A stretch of 64,000 bases of DNA from Clostridium grantii DSM 8605 (GCF_900129965.1 NZ_FQXM01000006.1:186001-250000), one strand, 5' to 3'. Counted from the stretch's first letter, positions 41,834-51,364 are shown. A program made the numbers and translations. The notes: generated by a model not told the origin, from the letters alone.

Positions 41834-42380
41834 ACCTTCTTTCTAGTTTACAAACATATTCTTTGTACTCTTGCCTGGTTTTATAAAACTTTTTTTTAAC
41901 TGTAGATTCAGAAATATCAAGTATTGTTCCAATATCTTTAAATGTTTTTTTTGTTGAGTACCTAAGAATTATAATTTGTTTTTCTATTTCTTCTAATCCT
42001 TCAATATATTTTTTTAAATATTCCTTGGTTTCATTAAATTCAGCACTATCTTCTGGTGAAATCTCCTTTGAGGATACATTATAAGCTTCATCAATATTGA
42101 ATACCTTTGTTCTATTTTCTTTTCTTATATAATCTATGGTTTTATTTTTGGCAATTTGGATAAGCCAATTTGAAAACTTATAGTTTTTATTATATGTATC
42201 TAATTTATTATAAACCTGAATAAAAACCTCTTGACATATATCTTCTGCTGTTGCCACATTTTTAACCATAGTATAAATATATCTCATTATACCCATTTCA
42301 TACTTATCAACTATTTTTTCAAAACTTGTAGTATCTCCTTCCAATATTTTATCAATCAACTTAATATCATCTTCTAACAA
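41817..42380 (-). CDS. ECF-type sigma-70 factor
   Basis: A 187-residue RNA polymerase sigma factor. Region 2 covers about residues 10-85 (ICQEVFIQVYNKL, FSNWLIQIAKN) and region 4 about 120-175 (LRYSTKKTFKDIGTILDISESTVKKK). The start is most likely TTG 42380, 6 bases after GGAGGG; longer reading to 42398 runs through that site. It is expected to be held inactive by the zinc-finger protein encoded downstream and to drive an envelope-stress or similar regulon. Confidence 0.92.
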   Translation of the reverse strand: MLEDDIKLIDKILEGDTTSFEKIVDKYEMGIMRYIYTMVKNVATAEDICQEVFIQVYNKLDTYNKNYKFSNWLIQIAKNKTIDYIRKENRTKVFNIDEAYNVSSKEISPEDSAEFNETKEYLKKYIEGLEEIEKQIIILRYSTKKTFKDIGTILDISESTVKKKFYKTRQEYKEYVCKLERRCEYGL

Positions 42381-42410
42381 GGGAATCCCTCCTTCCACTT
42401 GTATATATTA

Positions 42411-42438
42411 TATACGATAATTAATATAGAAAAGTTAA
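42411..42438 (-). promoter_or_regulatory. Possible autoregulated ECF promoter
   Basis: On the minus strand TTAACTT (AAC at 42434-42436) is followed after 17 bases by CGTATA (42411-42416). This resembles the AAC / CGT pattern of ECF promoters, so the sigma factor may drive its own operon. The match is short. Confidence 0.3.
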
Positions 42439-42570
42439 AAGCTTTTAAAATTTGCAGATTTTTATTATTTTATATCAAGATTAATTTATGTTAAAAATTT
42501 TGCGCAAACGTTGTTCCATATATATACTTATAGTATAATATTTTTATATTCACCAAAAGGAGGATTTTTT

Positions 42571-44187
42571 ATGATAAAACAATCATTACCGAAAGTAGCT
42601 TATTTTTGCATGGAATACGGATTAGCTTCTAATTTCAAAATATATGCAGGTGGCTTAGGTATATTAGCTGGAGATCACATAAAAGGTTCCAAAGATATGG
42701 ATTTACCTTTAGTCGCTATAGGTATTAAATGGAAACAAGGATATACAGATCAAAGAATTGATACAGGTGGAAAACCATATGATTCCTATCATAATTACGA
42801 CTACCCTTTTTTAGAAGATACAAAGGTAAAAGTAACTGTTATGATAAGGGAAATTCCTGTTATCTGTAAAGTTTGGTTAGTTGATTGTTTTGGAAATGCC
42901 CCACTTTATCTACTAGATACAGATATCCCAGAAAATGATGATGCTTGGATCACTGGCCAGCTTTATGGTTGGTTTGGAGAAGAAAGAATAGCACAAGAAA
43001 TAGTTCTAGGTATCGGTGGTGTAAAAGCTTTAAGAGTCTTAAATATTGACGTTGATGTATATCATTTTAATGAAGGTCATGCCGTTCTTGCGGCTACTGA
43101 ATTAATTAAAGAAAAAATGGATAAACAAATAGATTTTGATGAAGCTTTAAAATTAACAAGAGATGAAGTAGTTTTTACAACTCATACCCCAATAGTACAA
43201 GGTAATGAATCACATCCTTTATCTAGATTAGAATATATGGGTGCTTTCAACGGTTTAACTAAAAAGCAAATGCTTGATTTAGGTGGTTCTCCCTTCAATA
43301 TGACCTTAGCTGCCTTAAATTTATCTAGAAAAGCTAATGCAGTAGCTCAGCTTCATGGTGAAACTGCTAATATAATGTGGAAAGATGTTGAAAACAAATC
43401 AGAGATTTTAGCCATCACAAATGCTATACACAAAAAAACTTGGGTAGATGAAAGAATTACAAATGCTTTTGAAAAAAATGAAGATCTTTGGAATACTCAT
43501 ATGATAATAAAAAAAGAATTAATTGAATTTGTTAAAGAAAGAAATAATGTTACTTTAGATGCTAATAAACTTTTAATAGGATTTTCAAGAAGAGCCGCTC
43601 CTTATAAAAGAAGTGATTTAATCTTTAGAAAAGAAGAAATAATAGATCCATTACTTTCAAGTGGAAAAATTCAAATAATTTTTTCTGGTAAAGCACATCC
43701 CCTAGATGATACTGGAAAAGAAATAGTAGCTACTTTAGTAAGAATGAGTAAGAAATATCCTAATAGTGTTGTATTTTTAGAAAATTATGATATGACTATC
43801 GGTAAAATGCTCACTAGAGGCTCTGATATATGGCTTAATAACCCAATACGCCCTATGGAGGCTAGTGGTACCTCTGGTATGAAAGCAGCTATGAATGGAG
43901 TGCTTAATTGCTCTACTTTAGATGGTTGGTGGCCTGAAGCTTGCTTAGATGATATTAATGGATGGCAATTTGGTGATGCCTTCACTGAAAAAGATGTGCC
44001 TGATATAGACCAACATGATGGTGATGCTCTTTATCAAACTCTTATTTATAGAGTTATACCAACTTACTATGAAAACAAAGATAAATGGGTAGCAATGATG
44101 CATAAAAGTATAGAAACTACTAAAGATCAATTTGCAGTAGAAAGAATGCTAACAGAATATTTCGAAAAACTATATATAAAAGCATAA
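42571..44187 (+). CDS. glgP: Alpha-glucan (glycogen/starch) phosphorylase
   Basis: A 538-residue GT35-type phosphorylase of the short clostridial/archaeal-like class, which releases glucose-1-phosphate from alpha-glucans. Recognisable are AYFCMEYGLAS, YAGGLGILAGDHIK, YHFNEGHAVLA, FTTHTPIVQGNE, and the PLP-lysine region EASGTSGMKAAMNG (about residue 430). ATG 42571 follows AAGGAGG; the open frame upstream to 42511 is not likely coding. Regular glycogen phosphorylases have about 800 residues, so the shorter length is typical only of this subgroup. Monocistronic. Confidence 0.88.
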   Translation: MIKQSLPKVAYFCMEYGLASNFKIYAGGLGILAGDHIKGSKDMDLPLVAIGIKWKQGYTDQRIDTGGKPYDSYHNYDYPFLEDTKVKVTVMIREIPVICKVWLVDCFGNAPLYLLDTDIPENDDAWITGQLYGWFGEERIAQEIVLGIGGVKALRVLNIDVDVYHFNEGHAVLAATELIKEKMDKQIDFDEALKLTRDEVVFTTHTPIVQGNESHPLSRLEYMGAFNGLTKKQMLDLGGSPFNMTLAALNLSRKANAVAQLHGETANIMWKDVENKSEILAITNAIHKKTWVDERITNAFEKNEDLWNTHMIIKKELIEFVKERNNVTLDANKLLIGFSRRAAPYKRSDLIFRKEEIIDPLLSSGKIQIIFSGKAHPLDDTGKEIVATLVRMSKKYPNSVVFLENYDMTIGKMLTRGSDIWLNNPIRPMEASGTSGMKAAMNGVLNCSTLDGWWPEACLDDINGWQFGDAFTEKDVPDIDQHDGDALYQTLIYRVIPTYYENKDKWVAMMHKSIETTKDQFAVERMLTEYFEKLYIKA

Positions 44188-44246
44188 ATATCTATTAGAG
44201 AATATCTATCTTTCTCTATCGCGACTCATAGTATCAAAATCTTTTA

Positions 44247-44287
44247 AAAAAAGAAAGCCACATACCACATAGGCTTTCTTCTTTTTA
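44247..44287. terminator. Bidirectional terminator between phosphorylase and fumarase genes
   Basis: AAGAAAGCC and GGCTTTCTT form the stem, with A- and T-runs on the two sides, between convergent genes. Confidence 0.8.
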
Positions 44288-44842
44288 TTATAAACTATTC
44301 AAATAGTTTTCTTGTCCTATTTCATATAAATTATTTCCTTTGCTGTCAATAACCACTACAGCCGGAAAATCTTTTACTTCCAGCTTTCTTATAGCTTCTG
44401 AACCTAATTCTTCATAAGCTACAATCTCTGAATTTACAATAGATTTTGCTATAAGAGCCGCTGCTCCCCCTATAGCTCCTAAGTAAACCGCTTTATTTCT
44501 TTTTATAGCATCGATAACTTCTTTATTTCTCATACCCTTACCTATCATTACTTTTAAACCAATATCCATTAACTGCGGTGCATAAGGGTCCATTCTATAG
44601 CTAGTAGTTGGTCCTGCTGATCCTATTACCATTCCTGGTTTTGATGGACTTGGTCCCACATAATAAATCACTCCATTTGTTATATCAAATGGTAGTTCTT
44701 CATTTTTGTTTAATAATTCTATTAATTTTTTATGAGCCGCATCTCTAGCTGTAAATATTGTTCCTGAAATTAAAACTTTATCTCCAGCCTTTAATTCCTT
44801 TATTTCTTCCCCATTAATAGGGGTAGTAATTTTTATATCCAT
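44288..44842 (-). CDS. Fumarase class I, beta (C-terminal) subunit
   Basis: A 184-residue swivelling domain of two-subunit class I fumarase / L-tartrate dehydratase. SGTIFTARDAAHKKL, YYVGPSPSKPGMVIGSAGPTTSYRMD and GAIGGAAALIAKSI are the usual blocks, which bind substrate carboxylates. It pairs with the iron-sulfur alpha subunit 84 bases upstream. Fumarate hydration in the reductive branch of the TCA cycle is most likely; tartrate specificity cannot be excluded. Confidence 0.9.
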   Translation of the reverse strand: MDIKITTPINGEEIKELKAGDKVLISGTIFTARDAAHKKLIELLNKNEELPFDITNGVIYYVGPSPSKPGMVIGSAGPTTSYRMDPYAPQLMDIGLKVMIGKGMRNKEVIDAIKRNKAVYLGAIGGAAALIAKSIVNSEIVAYEELGSEAIRKLEVKDFPAVVVIDSKGNNLYEIGQENYLNSL

Positions 44843-44926
44843 TTTTATTACACCCTTTTCTTTCTAAAATATCACCGATTATAAATAAACTGAATGGTAC
44901 AAATCACTAAAGCTTTATCACAAATA

Positions 44927-45769
44927 TTATAAAGTCCTAGTAACGTGTCTAGTAACATGGCAATTAATATTAACTGCTACCGGAAGTCCTGCAATATGGG
45001 TTGGCATTACTTCAATATTTACACCAAGAGCAGTAGTTTTACCGCCAAAGCCTTGAGGTCCAATTCCTAATTTATTTATTTCTTCTAGCAATTCTTTCTC
45101 CATAGCTTCATAATACTTATCTTCATTGCTTTCACTAATATTCCTTAACAATGCTTTTTTTGAAAGATAAGCTGCTTTATCAAATGTTCCACCTATTCCA
45201 ACGCCTACAACAATTGGAGGGCAAGGATTAGGCCCCGCTAATTTAACTGTTTCAATTATAAAATCCTTAACACCTTTTTCTCCATCAGCTGGCTTTAACA
45301 TTTTTATTCTACTCATATTTTCTGAACCAAATCCCTTTGGTGCCACAGTTATTTTTATTTTATCTCCCTCCACAATATTATAATAAATCATAGCCGGTGT
45401 ATTATCTCCCGTATTAATTCTGGATAAAGGATCTTTTACTACAGACTTTCTTAAATATCCTTCTGCATACCCCATTCTTACCCCATTATTTATAGCATCC
45501 TCTAATTTAATACCTTCAATAAAAACTTCCTGACCTATATCTATAAAAATACAAGCCATACCCGTATCTTGACAAATAGGCATTTTTTCTTTTCTTGCAA
45601 TTTCAGAATTCGTTAAAATATCCGATAGAATATCTTTCCCAATATCCCAAGTCTCTTCGTCATATGCTTTTTGCAAACCATGTGTAATATCATCACATAA
45701 AAAATAGTTTGCTTCAATACACATTTCTTTTATGTTTTCGCTAATTATTGTTGCATTAATTTTTCTCAT
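44927..45769 (-). CDS. Fumarase class I, alpha (N-terminal) subunit
   Basis: A 280-residue iron-sulfur subunit. Conserved cysteines for the [4Fe-4S] cluster are in ICQDTGMACIF, GPNPCPPIVVGVGIGG and NINCHVTRH. GYAEGYLRKSVVKDPLSR-type sequence around residue 100 and FGSENMSRIKML add to the family match. The start MRKINA follows a GAGAGGGGC-type binding site. The separate beta gene lies just downstream; both are needed for activity. Confidence 0.92.
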   Translation of the reverse strand: MRKINATIISENIKEMCIEANYFLCDDITHGLQKAYDEETWDIGKDILSDILTNSEIARKEKMPICQDTGMACIFIDIGQEVFIEGIKLEDAINNGVRMGYAEGYLRKSVVKDPLSRINTGDNTPAMIYYNIVEGDKIKITVAPKGFGSENMSRIKMLKPADGEKGVKDFIIETVKLAGPNPCPPIVVGVGIGGTFDKAAYLSKKALLRNISESNEDKYYEAMEKELLEEINKLGIGPQGFGGKTTALGVNIEVMPTHIAGLPVAVNINCHVTRHVTRTL

Positions 45770-45815
45770 AAGCTGCCCCTCTCATCCTTATTTCTTATAG
45801 TTTAATTTAAACTAT

Positions 45816-46667
45816 TTATATATAAATTGCAATAGGCACAATCTCTATTAAAGGACAATTTGTTTGGTTTTTTAAATTTGTAAAATCCATTATGCTTGCA
45901 TTATTAGTATAACTTTTTACAAAATCTAAAAAGTAATCATCATCTATATAATCAAAACATGTGCCACTAAGTAAATTTACTTTCTCAGAATTATTATCTT
46001 CAATGACTCTAATGACTTTTCCTAAAATTGTAACTTTTGAGTCATGAAGATAATCTAGACTATCCTCCATATATTTTGAATCAATAGGAATAATAGCCTT
46101 ATATTTACCTCCAAATAAATATGGAGTAATGTATTTTTGGCATCTTGAATTATTGTATTCCTCTACATTTTCTTTAAGCATATCCAAAAGATTCTTTTTG
46201 TTATTAAAATCTTTTTCACTATTACAATCTATCCTAAAAGTTAACTGTAGTTGTAATATTTTTATTATCTCTTTTATTCTCTCCATATATGGGTTATGAA
46301 ATAATTCCGTACTTACTTCAATAAAATCGTACTCTTTAATACTTTTTATACTTTCATCTTTCTCAATAAAACTAAGAATATTATTTTCCCCTAAAATATT
46401 CTTAAGCTTTAATAAAGTCATTACAATTATAGAAACTCTTTCCTCTGTCTTTTCCTTTGAATATTCATCTAGATATTGAAAAGAAAAATCTCCCTGACAA
46501 TAACTATCAGATATAACATTAGATAAAGGGGTATTAGCTTTTATAATAACTTGTTTTTTAGTATTAAGTTTTTGAACCTTTGCATATTTTTCTATTACCA
46601 CAGTAAACAAATTATTTATCATATTTTTATTCAAATAAAGAGGAATAATAGCATTATTATCACTCAT
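45816..46667 (-). CDS. Protein of unknown function (DUF6414-like?)
   Basis: A 283-residue soluble protein without a family I recognise with confidence. The N-terminus (IPLYLNKNMINNLFTVVIEKYAKV) recalls a small family of unknown-function proteins annotated DUF6414, but this is weak. The rest alternates helical, Asn/Lys-rich segments with a beta-rich stretch (about 190-235, containing FGGKYKAIIPID). No signal peptide and no catalytic motif are seen. It has its own ribosome binding site (AAAGGTG) and lies between cwlD and the fumarase genes. Confidence 0.6.
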   Translation of the reverse strand: MSDNNAIIPLYLNKNMINNLFTVVIEKYAKVQKLNTKKQVIIKANTPLSNVISDSYCQGDFSFQYLDEYSKEKTEERVSIIVMTLLKLKNILGENNILSFIEKDESIKSIKEYDFIEVSTELFHNPYMERIKEIIKILQLQLTFRIDCNSEKDFNNKKNLLDMLKENVEEYNNSRCQKYITPYLFGGKYKAIIPIDSKYMEDSLDYLHDSKVTILGKVIRVIEDNNSEKVNLLSGTCFDYIDDDYFLDFVKSYTNNASIMDFTNLKNQTNCPLIEIVPIAIYI

Positions 46668-46734
46668 TGAATCACCTTTCTTCTATTACTTTATAATATA
46701 ATATATTAATTTAAATAGTTTTTGAACACAAACA

Positions 46735-46768
46735 AAAAATTGCAACTTAAGTATCGTTGCAATTTTTC
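46735..46768. terminator. Terminator of cwlD
   Basis: AAAAATTGCAAC and GTTGCAATTTTT form a 12-bp stem with T-runs on both strands, about 30 bases beyond the cwlD stop. Confidence 0.85.
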
Positions 46769-46799
46769 ACTATATTTCCCGAGAAATATGTCATAATTA

Positions 46800-47636
46800 T
46801 TACTCATATAAGTCGAACTGCCAATGTTCTTCAATAAACTGTTCCACTGTTGAATCTAGATCATTGGTTTCTATATCCTGTATTTCCCTTATTTTATCTT
46901 CCCTATTTTTTAATTTTACTATTTGGAAGAATTCATCAACAGACTCACCTATAGATAAAGCTATCTTATCTTGATATTCATTTTGTAATAATTTTCTTTC
47001 TTCTTCTTCATTAGATAAAAATCCACACTCAACAATTACAGATGGAATCTCATTGTGACATCTTAAAATTTTATAAGCCCCTTTAGAATTCTTTTCCTTT
47101 CTATTATTTGTTTTATCTAAATCTTCTATTAAATTATTTTGTATCAAATGTGCTAATTCTGATGCTTCTTTAGGTTGATCCGAATACCATACTTGGGCCC
47201 CAGAGTACTTACTATCCGTAAACATATTTAAGTGAATACTAATATAAATATCGCATTCTGATTCTTTCTTTAATCTACACCTATTATCTAAATCTTCAAT
47301 TTTCTTATCTCTGATTTTACCTTTATCAGAATATAATCCATAATCATCATCTCTAGTTAGAAGTATTATATACCCTTTTTTTTCTAAAATTTCTTTCAAT
47401 TTAAATGCTATTTTTAAATTAAGATCTTTTTCTAATGTTCCTTTTTTAGAAACTGCTCCACCATCAACGCCTCCATGTCCTGGATCAATTAAAATTATTT
47501 TTTCATCTAAAGAATCATCTATTCCTGGCAAATTACTTAAGGGATCTGCATTACAAATATAATTTATACTAAGCTGTAATAAAACTACTATAATTAAAAT
47601 AACAATGCTTTTATTCCGTTTATTATAAAGGTACAT
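46800..47636 (-). CDS. cwlD: N-acetylmuramoyl-L-alanine amidase CwlD (sporulation type)
   Basis: A 278-residue amidase with an N-terminal membrane anchor (about residues 9-28) and an Amidase_3 domain. Zinc ligands and active site appear in LIDPGHGGVDGGA (His), LEKDLNLKIAF (Glu), YISIHLNMF (His) and the catalytic VIVECGFLSNEEE. CwlD removes stem peptides during cortex synthesis so that muramic-delta-lactam can form, marking the spore cortex for germination enzymes. The symbol rests on overall resemblance; a vegetative amidase is the alternative. Confidence 0.85.
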   Translation of the reverse strand: MYLYNKRNKSIVILIIVVLLQLSINYICNADPLSNLPGIDDSLDEKIILIDPGHGGVDGGAVSKKGTLEKDLNLKIAFKLKEILEKKGYIILLTRDDDYGLYSDKGKIRDKKIEDLDNRCRLKKESECDIYISIHLNMFTDSKYSGAQVWYSDQPKEASELAHLIQNNLIEDLDKTNNRKEKNSKGAYKILRCHNEIPSVIVECGFLSNEEEERKLLQNEYQDKIALSIGESVDEFFQIVKLKNREDKIREIQDIETNDLDSTVEQFIEEHWQFDLYE

Positions 47637-47742
47637 AAAATAACCCTCCTTATTTCTATAAAAATAGTTTGCACTATATTTTTATATTTAGTAGATTATT
47701 TATTATCATTTTATAATAGTATTTCCAATAATAGATTATATT

Positions 47743-47780
47743 AAAAAATCACTCAAATAAAAATATTTGAGTGATTTTAT
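47743..47780. terminator. Terminator of the Na/Pi transporter gene
   Basis: AATCACTCAAATA and TATTTGAGTGATT pair around a short loop, followed by T-rich sequence, overlapping the edge of the gene's stop codon. Confidence 0.85.
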
Positions 47781-49385
47781 TTAACGTCTTTTTAAAACTG
47801 ATTGTGCAATATTAACTGAATGATCTCCGATTCTTTCGAAATTACTTATCATATCTAAGAAAATTGCTCCTGAATTTGCAGAACAAATTCCTTTGTTTAA
47901 TCTCTTTATATGTTTTGTTCTTAATTCCTTTTCTAAAGAATCTATTCTTTCCTCAACAGAAAGTACTCTAGTGGCTTTATCAACATCTCCATCTCTAAAA
48001 GATTCTATACTTGTATCTAAAGCTTGTAATGTGTAATTAAACATATCTTCTAATTCATTATTGGCATCTGAAGATACTTCTAACTTAGCATTCATTTTTT
48101 CAGATGCAAGTTCCACTAAGTTCTTGCAGTGATCTCCAACTCTTTCTATATCATTTACTATATTAAACATTGAGATTACTTTTTCATGATCCTCTTCAGT
48201 AATTTCAGCATTTGAGAGTTTAACTAAAAAGTCTGTAATATCATGCTCTAATAAATTAATTAACTTTTCATTTTCAAAAACTTCTTTTACTATTTTTTGT
48301 TCTTCATTTCTAAAAGCTCTCATAGACAATGTAAGATTCTCTTTAGCTAATTCAGCCATTCTAATTATTTCTTGAATAGCTTGATTTAATCCTATTGCAG
48401 GAGTTTCAGCTAATCTACTATCTATAAACTTAGTTCCAAATTCTTTTATTTCATCTTCACCTGGTATGATTTTATTAACTAAAGCCACAAGATATTTTAT
48501 AAATGGAACAAGTACTATTGTATTTGCAATATTAAATATTGTGTGAGCATTAGCTATTTGTCTAGTTACATCTGTTGGATCTAATTTTAAAACTATTCCT
48601 GTTAATATTGATATAAAAGGCAAGAATATTATAGTTCCGATAATATTAAAGAAAAGATGTATCAATGCTGCTTTTCTTGCTGTTTTATTTGTTCCTATAC
48701 TTGAAATTAATGCTGTAACACAAGTACCTATGTTATTACCAAATAATATTGGGATTGCAACTTGTATAGGAAGTGCACCAGTACCAGCTAAAGCAACTAA
48801 TATACCTGTTGAAGCAGATGAGCTTTGTATAACTGCAGTCATTACTAAGCCAACCAAAACTCCAAGAAATGTATGCCCATTAAGTGCTGTTATAGTATCC
48901 ACAAAAACTTTTGAATCTCTTAAAGGAGTCATTGCATCTTTCATAAGATCCATACCTAAAAATAGAATACCAAATCCAAGTATTATGGTTCCAGTAACTT
49001 TATAATTTTTCTTTTTAGTAAACAAAACCATCATTGCACCTATTCCAACCAAAATAGGAATAAGAACATCAAGCTTTAAAGAAACAATTTGTGCTGTTAT
49101 TGTAGTACCTATATTAGCACCCATAATAACAGAAGCCGCTTGAGTAAGATTCATAAGCCCTGCATTAACAAAACCTACTATCATTACTGTGGTTGCACTA
49201 CTACTTTGGATAATCGCTGTTACCAATGCACCAGTAGCTACACCTTTGATAGGATTAGATGTGATTTTCTCAAAAAATCTTTTTAAAGTATCACCAGTAA
49301 CGTTTTCTAATCCATCTCCCATCATTTTCATTCCATAAAGGAATAAACCTAATCCACCAAACAAACCTATAAAAATACTATACAT
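47781..49385 (-). CDS. Na/Pi cotransporter with PhoU-like domain
   Basis: A 534-residue NptA-type transporter. About eight membrane segments fill residues 1-310, with the duplicated Na_Pi_cotrans signature (IQSSSATTVMIVGFVNAG near 60 and IQSSSASTGILVAL near 190). The C-terminal 200 residues form helical PhoU-like repeats (about 340-534). ATG 49385 follows GGAGG; the 35-codon upstream extension has no support. It imports phosphate, or in related clades may control phosphate or c-di-AMP-linked ion balance. Monocistronic. Confidence 0.9.
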   Translation of the reverse strand: MYSIFIGLFGGLGLFLYGMKMMGDGLENVTGDTLKRFFEKITSNPIKGVATGALVTAIIQSSSATTVMIVGFVNAGLMNLTQAASVIMGANIGTTITAQIVSLKLDVLIPILVGIGAMMVLFTKKKNYKVTGTIILGFGILFLGMDLMKDAMTPLRDSKVFVDTITALNGHTFLGVLVGLVMTAVIQSSSASTGILVALAGTGALPIQVAIPILFGNNIGTCVTALISSIGTNKTARKAALIHLFFNIIGTIIFLPFISILTGIVLKLDPTDVTRQIANAHTIFNIANTIVLVPFIKYLVALVNKIIPGEDEIKEFGTKFIDSRLAETPAIGLNQAIQEIIRMAELAKENLTLSMRAFRNEEQKIVKEVFENEKLINLLEHDITDFLVKLSNAEITEEDHEKVISMFNIVNDIERVGDHCKNLVELASEKMNAKLEVSSDANNELEDMFNYTLQALDTSIESFRDGDVDKATRVLSVEERIDSLEKELRTKHIKRLNKGICSANSGAIFLDMISNFERIGDHSVNIAQSVLKRR

Positions 49386-49573
49386 AATTATATACCTCCA
49401 AATATTAGTCCCACGTAAATAATACATGAAAAAACACGTTTTGTTAAGCTTTTTTAACAATTTTCTTTTAGCTACAAGCATTTTTAACATTCATTTAACA
49501 TAACGTTCTGTTGAATATTTTTTTTTGTTTAATATTGTTATTTTATGATAATTTAGTATAAATTAAATAAACA

Positions 49574-49611
49574 CAAAAAAATAAAAAGAGAGATAAAATA
49601 TCCCTCTTTTA
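49574..49611 (-). terminator. Terminator of the rplM-rpsI transcript
   Basis: AAAGAGGGATA and TATCTCTCTTT form a stem with one mismatch, followed on the minus strand by TTTATTTTTTT. It lies about 18 bases past the rpsI stop. Confidence 0.8.
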
Positions 49612-49628
49612 TATTTATGTGATAAAAA

Positions 49629-50021
49629 TTATCTCTTAGAGAATTGAGAAGCTTTTCTAGCCTTCTTAAGACCTGGTTTCTTTCTTTCAACCATTCTACT
49701 ATCTCTAGTTAAGTATCCTGCTTTTTTAAGTTCTGGTCTTAAACTTTCATCTGCTACTAATAAAGCTCTAGCAACACCATGTCTAATAGCTCCTGCTTGA
49801 CCTGTGAATCCTCCACCAAATACATTTACTAAAACATCAAATCTATCTTTTGTTCCAGTAAGTACAAGTGGTTGATTAACTATAACTCTTAGAGTTTCTA
49901 ATCCAAAGTATTCTTCGCTGCTTCTTTTATTTATAATAACTTTACCGTCTCCAGGTACAAGTCTTACTCTAGCAACTGATGTTTTTCTTCTTCCTGTTCC
50001 AAAGTATTGAACCTTTGCCAT
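49629..50021 (-). CDS. rpsI: 30S ribosomal protein uS9
   Basis: 130 residues starting MAKVQYFGTGRRKTSVARVR at ATG 50021 (after AAGGAGG) and ending in the invariant KASQFSKR tail that contacts tRNA in the P site. The open frame to 50039 only covers the ribosome binding site. It follows rplM by 25 bases, the standard pair. Confidence 0.98.
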   Translation of the reverse strand: MAKVQYFGTGRRKTSVARVRLVPGDGKVIINKRSSEEYFGLETLRVIVNQPLVLTGTKDRFDVLVNVFGGGFTGQAGAIRHGVARALLVADESLRPELKKAGYLTRDSRMVERKKPGLKKARKASQFSKR

Positions 50022-50046
50022 GTTATGTCCTCCTTTCACCTATAAA

Positions 50047-50481
50047 TTAGTATCTTAATTCTAAAACTTCTGGGTTCTGTGCATCATTGTTGTGCTCAGC
50101 GCCACTATATACTTTTAATTTCTTAAGCATTTGTCTTCCTAATTTACCGTCTGGAAGCATTCTTCTAACAGCTTCTTGGAAAATGAACTCAGGCTTTTTC
50201 TCTAAAGCCTTTCTGTAAGTCATTTCTTTAAGTCCACCTGGGAATTGAGAGTGATGTCTTAACATTTTTTGATCTAATTTCTTACCTGTTAATGCCACTT
50301 TCTCAGCATTTACGATTATTACATAATCTCCACAATCAACATGTGGTGTGTATGTAGGTTTATGTTTACCTCTTAAAATTGTTGCAACTTGGCTTGCAGC
50401 TCTACCTAATGGCTTTTCAGCTACATCTATTACGAACCATTGTCTTTCTACTTCACTTGGTTTTGCAATATAAGATTTCAT
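50047..50481 (-). CDS. rplM: 50S ribosomal protein uL13
   Basis: 144 residues, normal length, with WFVIDVAEKPLGRAAS and RMLPDGKLGRQMLKKLKVY. An early-assembly protein of the large subunit. First gene of the rplM-rpsI transcript, with a perfect consensus promoter at 50573-50601 and a leader of about 85 bases. Confidence 0.98.
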   Translation of the reverse strand: MKSYIAKPSEVERQWFVIDVAEKPLGRAASQVATILRGKHKPTYTPHVDCGDYVIIVNAEKVALTGKKLDQKMLRHHSQFPGGLKEMTYRKALEKKPEFIFQEAVRRMLPDGKLGRQMLKKLKVYSGAEHNNDAQNPEVLELRY

Positions 50482-50566
50482 CGGTTTACCTCCTTATACA
50501 TTTATTATACTAAGTGCTTCTTATATGAAGATCATTCTTGATCAAAGAAAAATCTTAGCTCAAACA
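50482..50566 (-). ncRNA. Probable L13 leader RNA
   Basis: The untranslated leader of rplM, about 85 bases from the predicted start to the ATG. GAGCTAAG and CTTAGTAT-type arms and an inner GATCAAGAATGATC hairpin are visible. Firmicutes carry an L13-binding leader in this position that regulates the operon by autogenous repression. I infer it from position and fold, not from a full motif match. Confidence 0.45.
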
Positions 50567-50572
50567 TACATA

Positions 50573-50601
50573 ATTATAATACAACGAGCCGGGTGTGTCA
50601 A
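50573..50601 (-). promoter_or_regulatory. rplM promoter (full consensus)
   Basis: TTGACA (50596-50601), exactly 17 bases, TATAAT (50573-50578): a perfect housekeeping promoter, as expected for a ribosomal operon. The spacer is unusually GC-rich (CCCGGC). Confidence 0.85.
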
Positions 50602-50626
50602 CACATTTATTAAAATAATTTTTATT

Positions 50627-51364
50627 TTAATAAAATACTTTTTCTAAACACAATCCTGATGATGGTGCCGTTTTACTAGCACATTTTCTATCCTTAGCTA
50701 ATAAAATATCTTTTATTCTATCTGGCTTAATTCTTTCTCTACCAACATCTATTAATGTTCCTACCATTATTCTAACCATATTATATAAAAAGCCATCTCC
50801 ATATACGTAAATAATCACGTTATCCTCCTGTTTAAGTATATCTAATTGATATATATTTTTAACAGTTTTCACAACATGACTTCCTTTATTTCTGAAAGAG
50901 GAAAAATCATGCTCTCCCAAAAAATATTTTGAAGCTTCTTTCATTAATTCAATGTTCAATGGATATTTATAGTGGTAAGCATAAGCTCTATTTAATGCAA
51001 CTTTTTCTTGCCTATTATTAATTGTATAAGAATATATTTTGCCTTTGCTACTATATCTTGAATGAAAATCTGGCTCTACTTGTTCAGAACTTAGAATAGC
51101 TATATCACCTGGAAGATGATTATTTATCACATGCATCATTTTCTTCGCTGGAATAGTGGAATTAGTACTGAAGTTAGCAATGTACTCTTTAGCATGAACA
51201 CCAGTATCTGTTCTACTGACACCTATTAAATTTACATCCTCATTTACTACTTTTCCTATAGCCTTTTCTAAAGTAAGTTGTACAGTATTTGCATTTATTT
51301 GTCTTTGCCAACCTGCATAATTAGTTCCATCATATTCTATCTTCAATTTTATATTCTTAATCAA
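50627..51364 (-). CDS. truA: tRNA pseudouridine(38-40) synthase
   Basis: 245 residues. Makes pseudouridine at positions 38-40 of the tRNA anticodon arm. The catalytic aspartate is in VSRTDTGVHA (about residue 52), preceded by YDGTNYAGWQRQ. The C-terminal MVRIMVGTLIDVGRERI matches the family. Last gene of the run that starts in the spc operon, 21 bases after ecfT. Confidence 0.97.
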   Translation of the reverse strand: MIKNIKLKIEYDGTNYAGWQRQINANTVQLTLEKAIGKVVNEDVNLIGVSRTDTGVHAKEYIANFSTNSTIPAKKMMHVINNHLPGDIAILSSEQVEPDFHSRYSSKGKIYSYTINNRQEKVALNRAYAYHYKYPLNIELMKEASKYFLGEHDFSSFRNKGSHVVKTVKNIYQLDILKQEDNVIIYVYGDGFLYNMVRIMVGTLIDVGRERIKPDRIKDILLAKDRKCASKTAPSSGLCLEKVFY

